A DNA stretch of 64,000 bases, taken from positions 248,001 through 312,000 of the forward strand of contig NZ_CP014619.1 of the NCBI RefSeq assembly GCF_002074055.1, read 5' to 3'. The position numbers and the translations under genes were made by a program. How positions within the stretch are numbered: the stretch's first letter is position 1; every line of letters starts with the position of its first letter. The notes beneath the pieces were generated by a model. The model was not told where the DNA came from. It did no database searches and worked only from the letters and a program-made list of their open reading frames with translations. This document shows, in pieces, positions 15,343 to 23,810 of this stretch. The stretch is from Frondihabitans sp. 762G35. GTDB taxonomy: Bacteria > Actinomycetota > Actinomycetes > Actinomycetales > Microbacteriaceae.

Positions 15343-16254
15343 GTGACCCTCCTCGACCAGATCGCCCCCGCGGTGCAGAAGCCCGTGCGTTCGGTCGAGG
15401 TGTACGACTTCCGCCGTCCGACGACGCTGGCCCGCGAGCACTCGCGCGTGCTCGAGCTCGCCTTCGAGACGTTCGCCCGCCAGTGGGGCACGCAGCTCAC
15501 CGCGAAGGTCCGCGTCCTGTCGCAGGTCACCTGCGAGCAGGTCTCGATGACCACGTACGACGAGTTCGCGGCGTCGCTCCCCGCCACCACGGCCATGGTC
15601 CTCTGCCCGCTCGAGGGCGTCAGCGCCAAGGCGGTCATCCAGTTCCCGTCGGCCGCGGCCCTCGGCTGGGTCACCCACATGCTCGGGGGCGCAGGAGCCG
15701 CGACCGCGTCGCTACCGGAGCGCAAGTTCACGCCCATCGAGCAGTCGCTCATCCGACGCCTCATGGACGACGCGCTCGAGGACCTCCGCTACTCGTTCGG
15801 CTCCCTCCTCGTCGCCTCGATCTCCGTCGGCGGCTTCCAGTACAACTCGCAGTTCGCCCAGGCGGCCGCGAAGAGCGACCTGATGATCGTCGCGTCGTTC
15901 GAGATCCGCGTCGGCGAGGCCACCGCCCCGGCGACGCTGGCGATCCCCGCCGAGGTCCTGCTGCCGCAGCTCGGCGAGACCAACCCGACCTCGACCGCGG
16001 CCAACGCCCGGGAGCTCATCGACGGCCAGCTGGCCGCCGTCCCCGTCGAGGTCGCCCTCCAGTTCCTCCCGGCCCGGGTGCTCCCGAGCGTCGTCCTCGA
16101 CCTCGCGGTGGGCGACCTCGTCCGCCTCCCGCACCCGGAGCACCGCCCGCTCGACGTCACGGTCGGCGGCGAGGCCGTCGGCCGCGCCGCGGTCGGCGCC
16201 AACGGGCCGCGCCTCGCCGGCATCATCGTCACCACCGAAGAGAGACTCGCATGA
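15343..16254 (+). CDS. fliM: FliM, flagellar motor switch protein lacking the N-terminal CheY-binding motif
   Basis: FliM forms the middle of the C-ring and normally receives CheY-P through an N-terminal 'LSQ.EIDALL' peptide. This 303-residue protein starts 'MTLLDQIAPAVQKPVRSVEV' and enters the core domain at residue ~22 with YDFRRPTTLAREHSR. The middle domain (CheC-like fold) and the C-terminal SpoA/FliN-like domain ('RVLPSVVLDLAVGDLVRL..P') are present. The start at GTG 15343 is forced, because an in-frame TAA lies at 15304 with no other start codon between. The CheY-binding peptide is therefore truly absent. The stop overlaps fliN. Confidence 0.92.
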   Translation: MTLLDQIAPAVQKPVRSVEVYDFRRPTTLAREHSRVLELAFETFARQWGTQLTAKVRVLSQVTCEQVSMTTYDEFAASLPATTAMVLCPLEGVSAKAVIQFPSAAALGWVTHMLGGAGAATASLPERKFTPIEQSLIRRLMDDALEDLRYSFGSLLVASISVGGFQYNSQFAQAAAKSDLMIVASFEIRVGEATAPATLAIPAEVLLPQLGETNPTSTAANARELIDGQLAAVPVEVALQFLPARVLPSVVLDLAVGDLVRLPHPEHRPLDVTVGGEAVGRAAVGANGPRLAGIIVTTEERLA

Positions 16255-16943
16255 CCACGACCGTCACCGCCCTGCACGAGGCCGCCGCGAAGGCCCTCAT
16301 CGGCCAGCTGCCGTCGTCGTTCCCGCTGCTCACGCAGCCGGTCTCGGGGATCCCCGCCGAGGTCGTCGACGCGGCCGTCACGGCGTCGTTCGTCGGCCAC
16401 GTCTCCGCCGACTTCGCCCTGGTCGTGACCGAGCTCGGTTCGATCGACGAGTCGCCGGAGTCGCCGCGCATCGACAGCCGCGACCTGCTCCGCCCCGCCC
16501 TCGAGGCCGCCTCGTCGGCCCTCGGCGCCGGTGTCCTCTCCGAGGTCCGGGCGACGGGTGCCGCCGAGCTCGCGGCCGACCCGGACAGCGTCGTCTTCGA
16601 GTTGATCGACGCGGGGCGCGCCACCGGCTGGTTCGTCGTCCGGATCCGCGAGAACGGCACGATCGCCGGCCCGTCGATCGCCGGCTCCGTCGCGGACAAG
16701 CTCGGACGCATCAACAACGTCGAGATGGCGCTGACCGTCGAGATCGGCCGCACCCGCATGTCGGTGCGCGACGTGCTCGGCCTCGAGCCGGGCGCCGTCA
16801 TCGAGCTGGACCGGTCGGCGGGGGCTCCGGCCGACGTCCTGCTGAACGGCCGCCTCATCGCCCACGGCGAGGTCGTCGTCGTCGACCAGGACTACGCGAT
16901 CCGCATCACGCAGATCCTCGACATCGCGGACGGGCAGAACTGA
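16251..16943 (+). CDS. fliN: FliN, flagellar motor switch protein with extra N-terminal domain
   Basis: The C-terminal ~80 residues are a classic FliN/SpoA domain: 'NVEMALTVEIGRTRMSVRDV', 'LGLEPGAVIELDRSAGAPAD', 'VLLNGRLIAHGEVVVVDQDYAIRITQIL'. Unlike the ~130-residue FliN of enterics, this 230-residue protein has a ~145-residue N-terminal region. It is poorly conserved and may be a CheC-like remnant as in FliY. No 'EIDALL' CheY-binding peptide is visible at its N-terminus. It builds the bottom of the C-ring with FliM and FliG. It overlaps fliM by 4 bases, and fliO follows after 2 bases. Confidence 0.92.
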   Translation: MTTTVTALHEAAAKALIGQLPSSFPLLTQPVSGIPAEVVDAAVTASFVGHVSADFALVVTELGSIDESPESPRIDSRDLLRPALEAASSALGAGVLSEVRATGAAELAADPDSVVFELIDAGRATGWFVVRIRENGTIAGPSIAGSVADKLGRINNVEMALTVEIGRTRMSVRDVLGLEPGAVIELDRSAGAPADVLLNGRLIAHGEVVVVDQDYAIRITQILDIADGQN

Positions 16944-16945
16944 CC

Positions 16946-17455
16946 GTGGACTCCCTCTTCGTCGGCCTCCGGGTCGTGGTCTCCCTCGGAGCCGTGCTGG
17001 CGCTGCTCTGGGTGATCTCGCGCAAGGTCTCGAAGTCGGGCCGCGTCACGCGCTCCGCCAAGCACGTCACGGTGGTCGCCCGCCAGGGCATCTCCGGCAA
17101 GGCCAGCGTCGCCGTCGTCGACGTCGAGGGAACCCGCTACGTCCTGGGCGTCACGGAGCACCAGGTCACCGTCCTCGGGGCCGCCGAGGCACCGCAGGAT
17201 GCCCGGGTCACGACCCTCGCCCCCGCGATCGCCGCCCCGGCCGCTCCCGCCGCCCCCTCGTTCGAGACGGCACTGGCCTCCGCGCGCGACGCCGCACCCG
17301 CCGCCGTCGTCGCACCCGCCGCGGCACCCCTCGGGGAGCGCCGTGCCGCCCGCGCCGTGGCACCGCAGCCGACGTCCGCGCTCGCCGGATCGATCCTCTC
17401 CGCCGGCACCTGGAAGCAGGCCGCGGCCGCGATGAGATCGCACAGGCGCGCATGA
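16946..17455 (+). CDS. fliO: FliO, flagellar export gate assembly protein
   Basis: FliO assists assembly of the FliP ring in the export gate. This 169-residue protein has one N-terminal transmembrane helix (about 4-25) and a basic stretch. It then has the conserved small cytoplasmic domain ('VTVVARQGISGKASVAVVDV', 'YVLGVTEHQVTVLG'), followed by an Ala/Pro-rich tail. The GTG start at 16946 is 2 bases after the fliN stop, and the gene overlaps fliP by 4 bases. Position between fliN and fliP is canonical. Confidence 0.88.
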   Translation: MDSLFVGLRVVVSLGAVLALLWVISRKVSKSGRVTRSAKHVTVVARQGISGKASVAVVDVEGTRYVLGVTEHQVTVLGAAEAPQDARVTTLAPAIAAPAAPAAPSFETALASARDAAPAAVVAPAAAPLGERRAARAVAPQPTSALAGSILSAGTWKQAAAAMRSHRRA

Positions 17456-18498
17456 CCGAGACGTCCCTCCGCCGCTCCACCTGGCAGGCGGCGCCGGTCG
17501 GCGTGCCCGCGCCGGTCCTCTTCGCGGCGCGCAGCGCCGAGGCGACCCGCGGCGGCGCCCTCCTCGCGGCTCTCCGCGCGGGGGCCGAGATCTCGCTGGC
17601 CGGCCGGCTGCTCGGCGCCGCCCGGCGCGAGACGCTCACCACCCGGGTGCGCGACCGCCGCGACCGCCGCGCCGATCTGGCCCGCATCCTGCGCGTCACC
17701 GCCATCGTCGTGGCCGTCGTCTGCCTCGTGCTCGGCTTCCTCCTCCTGACGGCCAACGCCGGTCACGCCGCACCCGTCACGCCGTCGGCGCCCGCGACCC
17801 CCGCCGGCCCGACGGGCACCGCGACGACCGGCACCGGCGGCCTCTCCGTCGACATCAACGGCCCCGACGGGAAGCCGTCCTCGGCCGTCGTCACGCTCCT
17901 CGGCCTCACGCTGCTGAGCGTCGCGCCCGCCCTCCTGCTGATGATGACGAGCTTCACGAAGATCTTCGTCGTCCTCGCGATGACGCGGAACGCCCTGAGC
18001 CTCCAGTCGATCCCGCCGAACCAGGTCATCGCGGGCCTCGCGCTCTTCCTGTCGCTGTTCATCATGGGCCCGGTGCTGATGCACATCAACGACCTCGCGC
18101 TGCAGCCCTACCTCAACGGCAAGATCGACTTCCAGCACGCGATCACGCTCGCCGAGGGGCCGATCCGCTCCTTCATGACGCCGCACACCCGCGAGGAGGA
18201 CATCGCCCTGATGACCCGCGCGGCCCACCGGACCAACCCCGCCTCGATCGACAAGACGCCGATGCTCACGCTGATCCCGGCGTTCATGATCTCCGAGCTG
18301 CGCGCCGCGTTCATCATCGGCTTCGTCATCTTCATCCCGTTCCTCGTCATCGACCTCGTCGTCTCGGCGGCGCTGATGTCGATGGGCATGATGATGCTCC
18401 CGCCGGTCATGATCTCCCTCCCCTTCAAGATCCTGCTGTTCGTCCTCGTGGACGGCTGGGGTCTCATCATCAAGAGCCTGATCGCGAGCTACAACTGA
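17452..18498 (+). CDS. fliP: FliP, flagellar export gate core protein with N-terminal extension
   Basis: FliP forms the core pentamer of the export gate with FliQ and FliR. Residues ~120-348 are a standard FliP: 'LLLMMTSFTKIFVVLAMTRN', 'PPNQVIAGLALFLSLFIMGP', 'MLTLIPAFMISELRAAFIIG', and 'MGMMMLPPVMISLPFKILLF'. A signal-peptide-like helix lies at about 78-107. Before it is an unusual, Arg-rich ~75-residue cytoplasmic extension, making 348 residues against about 250 in other species. ATG 17452 overlaps the fliO stop, which supports the long form. An in-frame GTG at 17647 would give a conventional 283-residue protein. Confidence 0.93.
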   Translation: MTETSLRRSTWQAAPVGVPAPVLFAARSAEATRGGALLAALRAGAEISLAGRLLGAARRETLTTRVRDRRDRRADLARILRVTAIVVAVVCLVLGFLLLTANAGHAAPVTPSAPATPAGPTGTATTGTGGLSVDINGPDGKPSSAVVTLLGLTLLSVAPALLLMMTSFTKIFVVLAMTRNALSLQSIPPNQVIAGLALFLSLFIMGPVLMHINDLALQPYLNGKIDFQHAITLAEGPIRSFMTPHTREEDIALMTRAAHRTNPASIDKTPMLTLIPAFMISELRAAFIIGFVIFIPFLVIDLVVSAALMSMGMMMLPPVMISLPFKILLFVLVDGWGLIIKSLIASYN

Positions 18499-18773
18499 TG
18501 AACGTCAACGGAGTCCTCGACATCGGCGTGCAGGCCCTGCTCGTCGCCGGCAAGCTCGCCGCCCCGGTCCTGATCACCTCGCTCGTGGTCGGCTTCGCGA
18601 TCTCGCTGCTGCAGTCGATCACGCAGATCCAGGAGCCGACGCTCGCCTTCGTGCCGAAGGCCGTCGCCGTCGCGATCGCCCTCGTCGTCTGCGGCAGCTG
18701 GATGATCTCGACCATGGTCGGGTTCACCACCGATCTCTTCGACAAGATCCCGTCGCTCCTCGGCGCCGCCTGA
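18498..18773 (+). CDS. fliQ: FliQ, flagellar export gate protein
   Basis: A 91-residue protein with two transmembrane helices (about 14-36 and 50-72), the standard size and shape of FliQ. The conserved 'APVLITSLVVGFAISLLQSI' and 'TQIQEPTLAFVPK' motifs are present. FliQ packs around the outside of the FliP/FliR gate. ATG 18498 overlaps the last base of the fliP stop, and its TGA overlaps the fliR ATG, so the three gate proteins are translationally linked. Confidence 0.95.
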   Translation: MNVNGVLDIGVQALLVAGKLAAPVLITSLVVGFAISLLQSITQIQEPTLAFVPKAVAVAIALVVCGSWMISTMVGFTTDLFDKIPSLLGAA

Positions 18774-19531
18774 TGGACTTCCGCTTCGACATGAGCGCGG
18801 TCGAGGCCGTCATGCTCGCCGGCGTCCGGATCGTGACGTTCCTCATGATCGCGCCGCCGTTCTCCTACAAGGCGATCCCCGCGAACGTGAAGGCGATGCT
18901 GAGCGTCGGCCTGGCGATCGCCGTGTCGCCGACGGTGATCCCCGGGTACCGGTCGCTCGACACGGGCGACTTCCTCGTCGCCCTCGTGCTGGAGCTCGTG
19001 ACCGGAGCCGTCCTCGGCTTCCTCGTCTGGCTGATCTTCGCGGCCGTCCAGGCCGCGGGCAGCGCCATCGACCTGTTCGGCGGCTTCTCGCTCGCTCAGG
19101 CCTACGACCCGGGCTCGAACGTCAACGGCGCGCAGTTCACCCGCCTGTTCCAGATGACGTCGCTCGTGCTCCTCTTCACCTCGGGCGGGTACCAGCTCAT
19201 CATCGGCGGCCTGACCCGCACGTTCGCGGCCGTCCCCCTGGCCGGCGGACTCGATCTGGCGCACCCGGCGGAGATGCTCACCCGCTCGCTCACGCAGATG
19301 TTCGTCGCGACGCTCCAGATCGCGGGCCCGCTCGTGGTCGTGCTGTTCCTCGCGGACGTCGGCCTGGGGCTCCTGACCCGCGTCGCCCCCGCCCTGAACG
19401 CGTTCCAGCTCGGGTTCCCGCTCAAGATCATGATCACGCTCGGCCTCGGCGGGATGGTGTTCGTCGCCCTGCCCCAGGTCGTCTCGGCGCTCAGCGACCA
19501 GGCCGTCAAGGCCGTGCTGGGGGTGAGCTGA
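18773..19531 (+). CDS. fliR: FliR, flagellar export gate protein
   Basis: FliR completes the FliP/Q/R gate. The 252-residue product has about six hydrophobic segments and typical motifs: 'MIAPPFSYKAIPANVKAMLS' near the N-terminus, 'AIDLFGGFSLAQAYDP', 'FLADVGLGLLTRVAPALNAF' and 'LGFPLKIMITLGLGGMVF' near the end. Length is normal. One-base overlaps link it to fliQ and flhB. FliR acts with FlhB in the membrane, and here, as usual, flhB comes next. Confidence 0.95.
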   Translation: MDFRFDMSAVEAVMLAGVRIVTFLMIAPPFSYKAIPANVKAMLSVGLAIAVSPTVIPGYRSLDTGDFLVALVLELVTGAVLGFLVWLIFAAVQAAGSAIDLFGGFSLAQAYDPGSNVNGAQFTRLFQMTSLVLLFTSGGYQLIIGGLTRTFAAVPLAGGLDLAHPAEMLTRSLTQMFVATLQIAGPLVVVLFLADVGLGLLTRVAPALNAFQLGFPLKIMITLGLGGMVFVALPQVVSALSDQAVKAVLGVS

Positions 19532-20688
19532 TGTCCGACAGCGGCGAGAAGACAGAGCAGGCCACAGACAAGCGGATGCGGGAGGTCCACTCCAAGGGCC
19601 AGCTCGCGAAGTCCACCGATGTCAGCGCGTGGGTCGGCGTCGGCGTGGCCGTCATCATGATGCCCGCGACGATCGGCCGGGCCTCCGAGGCGGGCCTCCA
19701 CCAGATGCTCACGATCCAGGACGTCATCGCGGCCCCCACCCCGCAGAAGGCGACCGAGGCGCTGTCGTCCGGAGTCGCCTCCATGGGCGGCATCGTCCTG
19801 CCGATGCTCATCGCGGTCGCCGTCGCCGTCCTCGCCACCGCGATCGTCCAGGGCGGGGTCCACCTCAAGAAGATGGCCGGCAAGTTCGAGCAGTTCAACC
19901 TTCTCGAGGGCGTCAAGCACACCTTCGGCATGATGGCCCTCTGGAACGGCGTGAAGACGCTCCTCAAGACGGGCGTCGTCGCGATCGTCCTCTGGGTCGC
20001 GATCCAGAAGCTCATGCCGGTCCTCCTCGGCGCGAACCTCCCCCTCGAGTCGCTCGTCGCCGCGGCCAAGGGCGGCGTCTCGTCGCTCGTCGTGGCCGCC
20101 GTCGGCGCCGGCCTCGTCCTCGCCTTCTTCGACGTCATCGTCGTCATGCGGCGCAACCGCAAGAAGACGCGGATGTCGAAGAAGGAGGTCAAGGACGAGA
20201 GCAAGCAGTCCGACGGCGACCCCCTGATCCGGCAGCAGCGCCGTGCCCGCGCCATGGCGATGAGCCGCAACCGGATGATGACGAAGATCGCCGACGCCGA
20301 CGTCGTCATGGTCAACCCCACGCACGTCGCCGTCGCCCTCAAGTACGAGCCCGGCCGCTCGGCTCCGCGCGTCGTCGCGAAGGGCTCCGGCGAGGTCGCC
20401 CGCGGTATCCGCGAGCGCGCCGAGGCCGAGGGCGTCCCCATGGTCCGCGACATCCCGCTCGCGAGGGCGCTGCACGCGGCCTGCGAGCTGGGCGACGAGA
20501 TCCCCGTCGACCTCTACTCGCCCGTCGCCCGCGTCCTCACCTTCGTCATGGCGCTCAAGGCGCGCGGCTCGGCCGCCGCCGCGGGCGTCCACACCATGCC
20601 CGGCGGCACCATCCGCGCCGAGCCGGAGCCCCGCTCCACCGCCCCCGAGACCTCGATCCGCCCGATGCCCGCTGGAGGCCTCGCATGA
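19531..20688 (+). CDS. flhB: FlhB, flagellar export switch protein
   Basis: FlhB controls substrate switching from hook to filament by self-cleavage. The 385-residue protein begins 'SGEKTEQATDKRMREVHSKG', the typical cytoplasmic start. It has four transmembrane helices up to about residue 215 and a cytoplasmic domain with the autocleavage site NPTH at residues 262-265. The downstream motif 'VALKYEPGRSAPRVVAKG' and 'VPMVRDIPLARAL' are intact. The last ~35 residues form a Pro/Ala-rich tail. It overlaps flhA by 4 bases. Confidence 0.96.
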   Translation: MSDSGEKTEQATDKRMREVHSKGQLAKSTDVSAWVGVGVAVIMMPATIGRASEAGLHQMLTIQDVIAAPTPQKATEALSSGVASMGGIVLPMLIAVAVAVLATAIVQGGVHLKKMAGKFEQFNLLEGVKHTFGMMALWNGVKTLLKTGVVAIVLWVAIQKLMPVLLGANLPLESLVAAAKGGVSSLVVAAVGAGLVLAFFDVIVVMRRNRKKTRMSKKEVKDESKQSDGDPLIRQQRRARAMAMSRNRMMTKIADADVVMVNPTHVAVALKYEPGRSAPRVVAKGSGEVARGIRERAEAEGVPMVRDIPLARALHAACELGDEIPVDLYSPVARVLTFVMALKARGSAAAAGVHTMPGGTIRAEPEPRSTAPETSIRPMPAGGLA

Positions 20689-22733
20689 AGAACCTGCCCA
20701 AGCTCGCCGTCCCCGTCGGCGTCGTCGGCATCGTCCTGCTGCTCGTCGTGCCCGTGCCGGCGATGCTCCTCGACGCGCTCATCATCTGCAACATCCTGCT
20801 GGCGCTGGTCATCCTGCTCACGACGATGTTCGTCAAGAAGCCGATGGACTTCTCGGTCTTCCCCTCGCTCCTGCTCGTCGCGACGCTCTTCCGCCTCGGC
20901 CTCAACGTCGCCTCGACCCGCCTCGTGCTCGGCCAGGGCTTCGCCGGCGACGTCATCCAGGCCTTCGGCCACGTCGCCGTCTCCGGATCGGTCATCATCG
21001 GCGCGGTGATCTTCCTCATCCTCGTCGTCATCCAGTTCGTCGTCGTGACGAAGGGCGCCGAGCGCGTCGCGGAAGTGGGCGCGCGCTTCACCCTCGACGC
21101 GATGCCCGGCAAGCAGATGGCGATCGACGCCGACCTCAACGCGGGCCTCATCACCGACGAGATCGCCAAGCAGCGCCGCGCCGAGGTCGCCGGTGAGGCC
21201 GACTTCTACGGCGCCATGGACGGTGCGTCGAAGTTCGTGAAGGGCGACGCGATCGCGGGCATCCTGATCATCATCATCAACCTCATCGGCGGCATCGCGA
21301 CCGGCATGATCACGGGCGGCCTCAGCATCGGCGACGCGCTCAGCAAGTACGGCATCTTGACGATCGGCGACGGCCTCGTCACCCAGATCCCGGCCCTGCT
21401 GATGGCCGTCTCCACCGGCATGATCGTGACCCGCTCGAACGCGGAGTCCGACCTCGGCTCGACGGCGGGGCAGCAGCTCACGCAGTCCCGCACCGCCGTC
21501 ATGATCGCCGGGGTCGCCGCCATCGGCATGGCGTTCATCCCCGGGATGCCCATCGTCCCGTTCGTCGTCGTCGGCGGGCTCCTGCTCGTGATCGGCCAGC
21601 GCATCAAGGCCAAGGCGGCCGCCGAGGTGGCGAGGGCCGAGCAGGAGGCGCGCGCCGTGGCGCAGGTCGTGCCGACGGAGACGACCGACGACCTGCTCGA
21701 GCAGATGCGCGTCCACGCGCTCGAGATCATGCTCGCCCCCGACCTCGTCGACATGGTCTCCGGCGCCTCCGACGACCTCCTCGGGCGGGTCCGCGCGCTG
21801 CGCCGCAAGGTCGCCATGGAGCTGGGCGTCGTGGTGCCGCCGGTCCGGACCCGCGACAACGTCGAACTGCCGCCGTCGACCTACGCGATCCGCATCGCCG
21901 GCGTCGAGGCCGGCCGCGGCATGGCCCCGGCCGGGAAGGTCCTCGCCCTCGGCGACTACCTCGACGCGCTCCCCGGCACGACGACGATCGAGCCGGTCTT
22001 CGGCCTCGCCGGCAAGTGGGTCCCCGCCGAGATGCGCCACTCCGCCGAGATGACAGGCGCGACCGTCATCGACCGGGTCTCCGTGCTCGTGACGCACCTC
22101 TCCTCGATCATCTCGAACAACGCCGCCCGCCTCCTCAGCCGCGAGGACGTCCGGGTCCTCGTCGAGGGCGTCAAGACCGTCAACGCGCCGGCCGTCGACG
22201 AGCTGATCCCGGGGATGCTCAGCATGGCCGAGCTGCAGCGCGTCCTCCAGGGACTCCTCCAGGAGCAGATCCCGATCAACGACCTCGGCCGCATCTGCGA
22301 GGGCCTGACGCTCCGTGCCAAGATCTCGACCGAGCCGGAGGGCCTCATCGAGGCCGCCCGCGCGGCCCTCGGCCCCGCGCTCGCCGCGCAGTACCTCGAC
22401 GGGAACACCCTCCGCGTCATCATGATCGAGCCGGGACTCGAGCAGTCGCTCCTCGAGGGCCTGCGTCCCTCGGAGGTGGGCACGCAGATCCTGCTCGACG
22501 CCCACCGCATCGAGACCATCGTGACGTCGCTGAAGAACCAGCTCGCCGGGGTCGAGGCGATGGGAAAGAGCGCCGTGCTCGTCTGCGCACCCGCCCTGCG
22601 ACCTGCGATCCGCCGCCTCGTCTCCGCCCAGACCGGCGGCCTCCCCGTGCTCTCGTACCAGGAGGCGACCGTGGCCAACGTCACGATCGAGACGGTCGGG
22701 GTGGTGCGCGGTGTCGACTCGCTCGCGGCCTGA
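20685..22733 (+). CDS. flhA: FlhA, flagellar export platform protein
   Basis: FlhA forms the nonameric ring of the export platform that receives substrate-chaperone complexes. This 682-residue protein has eight hydrophobic helices within residues 1-320. The FHIPEP-type loop is present ('KGAERVAEVGARFTLDAMPG', 'QMAIDADLNAGLI', 'GEADFYGAMDGASKFVKGDA'). The C-terminal cytoplasmic domain contains 'GKWVPAEMRHSAEMTGATVI' and 'NAPAVDELIPGMLSMAELQR'. Length and motifs are normal. It is the last of the strictly overlapping genes. The next gene begins 40 bases later with a strong ribosome binding site. Confidence 0.96.
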   Translation: MKNLPKLAVPVGVVGIVLLLVVPVPAMLLDALIICNILLALVILLTTMFVKKPMDFSVFPSLLLVATLFRLGLNVASTRLVLGQGFAGDVIQAFGHVAVSGSVIIGAVIFLILVVIQFVVVTKGAERVAEVGARFTLDAMPGKQMAIDADLNAGLITDEIAKQRRAEVAGEADFYGAMDGASKFVKGDAIAGILIIIINLIGGIATGMITGGLSIGDALSKYGILTIGDGLVTQIPALLMAVSTGMIVTRSNAESDLGSTAGQQLTQSRTAVMIAGVAAIGMAFIPGMPIVPFVVVGGLLLVIGQRIKAKAAAEVARAEQEARAVAQVVPTETTDDLLEQMRVHALEIMLAPDLVDMVSGASDDLLGRVRALRRKVAMELGVVVPPVRTRDNVELPPSTYAIRIAGVEAGRGMAPAGKVLALGDYLDALPGTTTIEPVFGLAGKWVPAEMRHSAEMTGATVIDRVSVLVTHLSSIISNNAARLLSREDVRVLVEGVKTVNAPAVDELIPGMLSMAELQRVLQGLLQEQIPINDLGRICEGLTLRAKISTEPEGLIEAARAALGPALAAQYLDGNTLRVIMIEPGLEQSLLEGLRPSEVGTQILLDAHRIETIVTSLKNQLAGVEAMGKSAVLVCAPALRPAIRRLVSAQTGGLPVLSYQEATVANVTIETVGVVRGVDSLAA

Positions 22734-22772
22734 CGACTGGCGCCGCGGGCCTGATCGTCGGAGGATTGCCGA

Positions 22773-23732
22773 ATGACTCCGACGCGCATCGTCATGAAGG
22801 GCAAGACGCTCGACGCCCTCGCCACCCAGGTGCGCGTCGAGCACGGCCCCCGCGCGCGCATCGTCTCGGCGGAACGCGTGACCTCCGGCGGCATCGCCGG
22901 GCTCTTCTCGCGCACCTTCGTCGAGGCCACGGTCGAGCTTCCCGAGCGCGGTCGGCGGGCCGCCCGACCCGGCTCGCAGGATGCCCGGGCCGCAGCCGCT
23001 CCGCCCCCGGCCCAGCGCGCCTTCGAGCCCTCGCCCGCTCAGCGCGTCGGCCTCGCCGCGCTCCTCGCCGACGCGGAGGACGCCGAGGAGGCGTTCGCGC
23101 AGGAGGAGACCCCGCCCGAGCCCGTCGTGTCGACGCGGTCGGGCGCCTTCGCCGACCTGATGGACGACCTGGCCTTCAACGGGGTCGTCCCCGAGCCGGT
23201 CGTCGGCGCTCCCGCACCCGCCGCCGCGACCCCCGTCCCCTCCGCCTCCGCGTCCTCCGCCGCGGCCTCGGCCCGCATCGCCCCCGCGCTCCTCGACGGA
23301 CCGGGCGATCTCGTCGTGGTCCTCGGGGAGCGCCCCGACGTCGTCGCTCTCGTGCAGACGATCGCCGAGGGCTCGACGCGGGCCCGAGCGGCCGTCCGGG
23401 TTGCAGGATCCGCGGCCGACGGCCGCCACGTCGCCGTCGCCGACCGCCGAGGAGCCCTCGAAGCGCGCGCCTCCGGGGTCGAGCTCGATCGCGCGACCCT
23501 CGTCGCCGTCGGCTGGGACGGCGGGGCGGCCGAGACGGTCCGCGCGCTCGCCGCCGACCAGATCTGGATCGCCGTCGACGCCGGCCGGAAGCACGCCGAC
23601 ACCGAGCGGTGGCTCCGCGCGGCGTCCACGGCCATCGACGCCGACGGCCTCGTCGTCCAGGGCAGCGCGACGACCTCCACGCCGGAGACGGTCGAGTCGC
23701 TCGGCCTCCCCGTGGGCTGGCGCGACGCCTGA
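22773..23732 (+). CDS. FlhF-like protein lacking a P-loop
   Basis: A 319-residue protein preceded by GGAGGA. Its N-terminus ('KGKTLDALATQVRVEHGPRA', then RIVSAERVTSGG) matches the start of FlhF, the SRP-type GTPase that places flagella. Its last residues ('TPETVESLGLPVGW') resemble the FlhF ending. Between them is an Ala/Pro-rich linker (about 65-175) and a ~140-residue region where the GTPase should be. No GxxxxGK[ST] is found: the first strand reads GDLVVVLGERPDVVALVQTI, and no clear DTAGR or TKxD motif is seen. It is probably a degenerate, non-GTP-binding FlhF. Its place after flhA is the usual flhF site. The function is unknown. Confidence 0.7.
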   Translation: MTPTRIVMKGKTLDALATQVRVEHGPRARIVSAERVTSGGIAGLFSRTFVEATVELPERGRRAARPGSQDARAAAAPPPAQRAFEPSPAQRVGLAALLADAEDAEEAFAQEETPPEPVVSTRSGAFADLMDDLAFNGVVPEPVVGAPAPAAATPVPSASASSAAASARIAPALLDGPGDLVVVLGERPDVVALVQTIAEGSTRARAAVRVAGSAADGRHVAVADRRGALEARASGVELDRATLVAVGWDGGAAETVRALAADQIWIAVDAGRKHADTERWLRAASTAIDADGLVVQGSATTSTPETVESLGLPVGWRDA

Positions 23733-23798
23733 GCCCTCCCGCCTCCGCGGGATCGGGTCGGGACGCGCCGAAACGCCGCGCCGTGGCCCGCGGCCCGT

Positions 23799-23804
23799 TA
23801 GTCT
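23799..23804 (+). promoter_or_regulatory. -10 element of csrA, leaderless layout
   Basis: TAGTCT lies six bases before the csrA ATG, so transcription should begin at the start codon. No Shine-Dalgarno sequence is present. No convincing -35 hexamer is seen. Confidence 0.5.
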
Positions 23805-23810
23805 GGGTCG

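Noticed and set aside
17188-17202. Recurrent word CGCAGGATGCCCGG (also near 22976 and 55505)
   Set aside because: GCAGGAT-type words occur on both strands at about the number expected for this size and GC content, and two of the three copies encode the same short peptide. No strand bias was evident.
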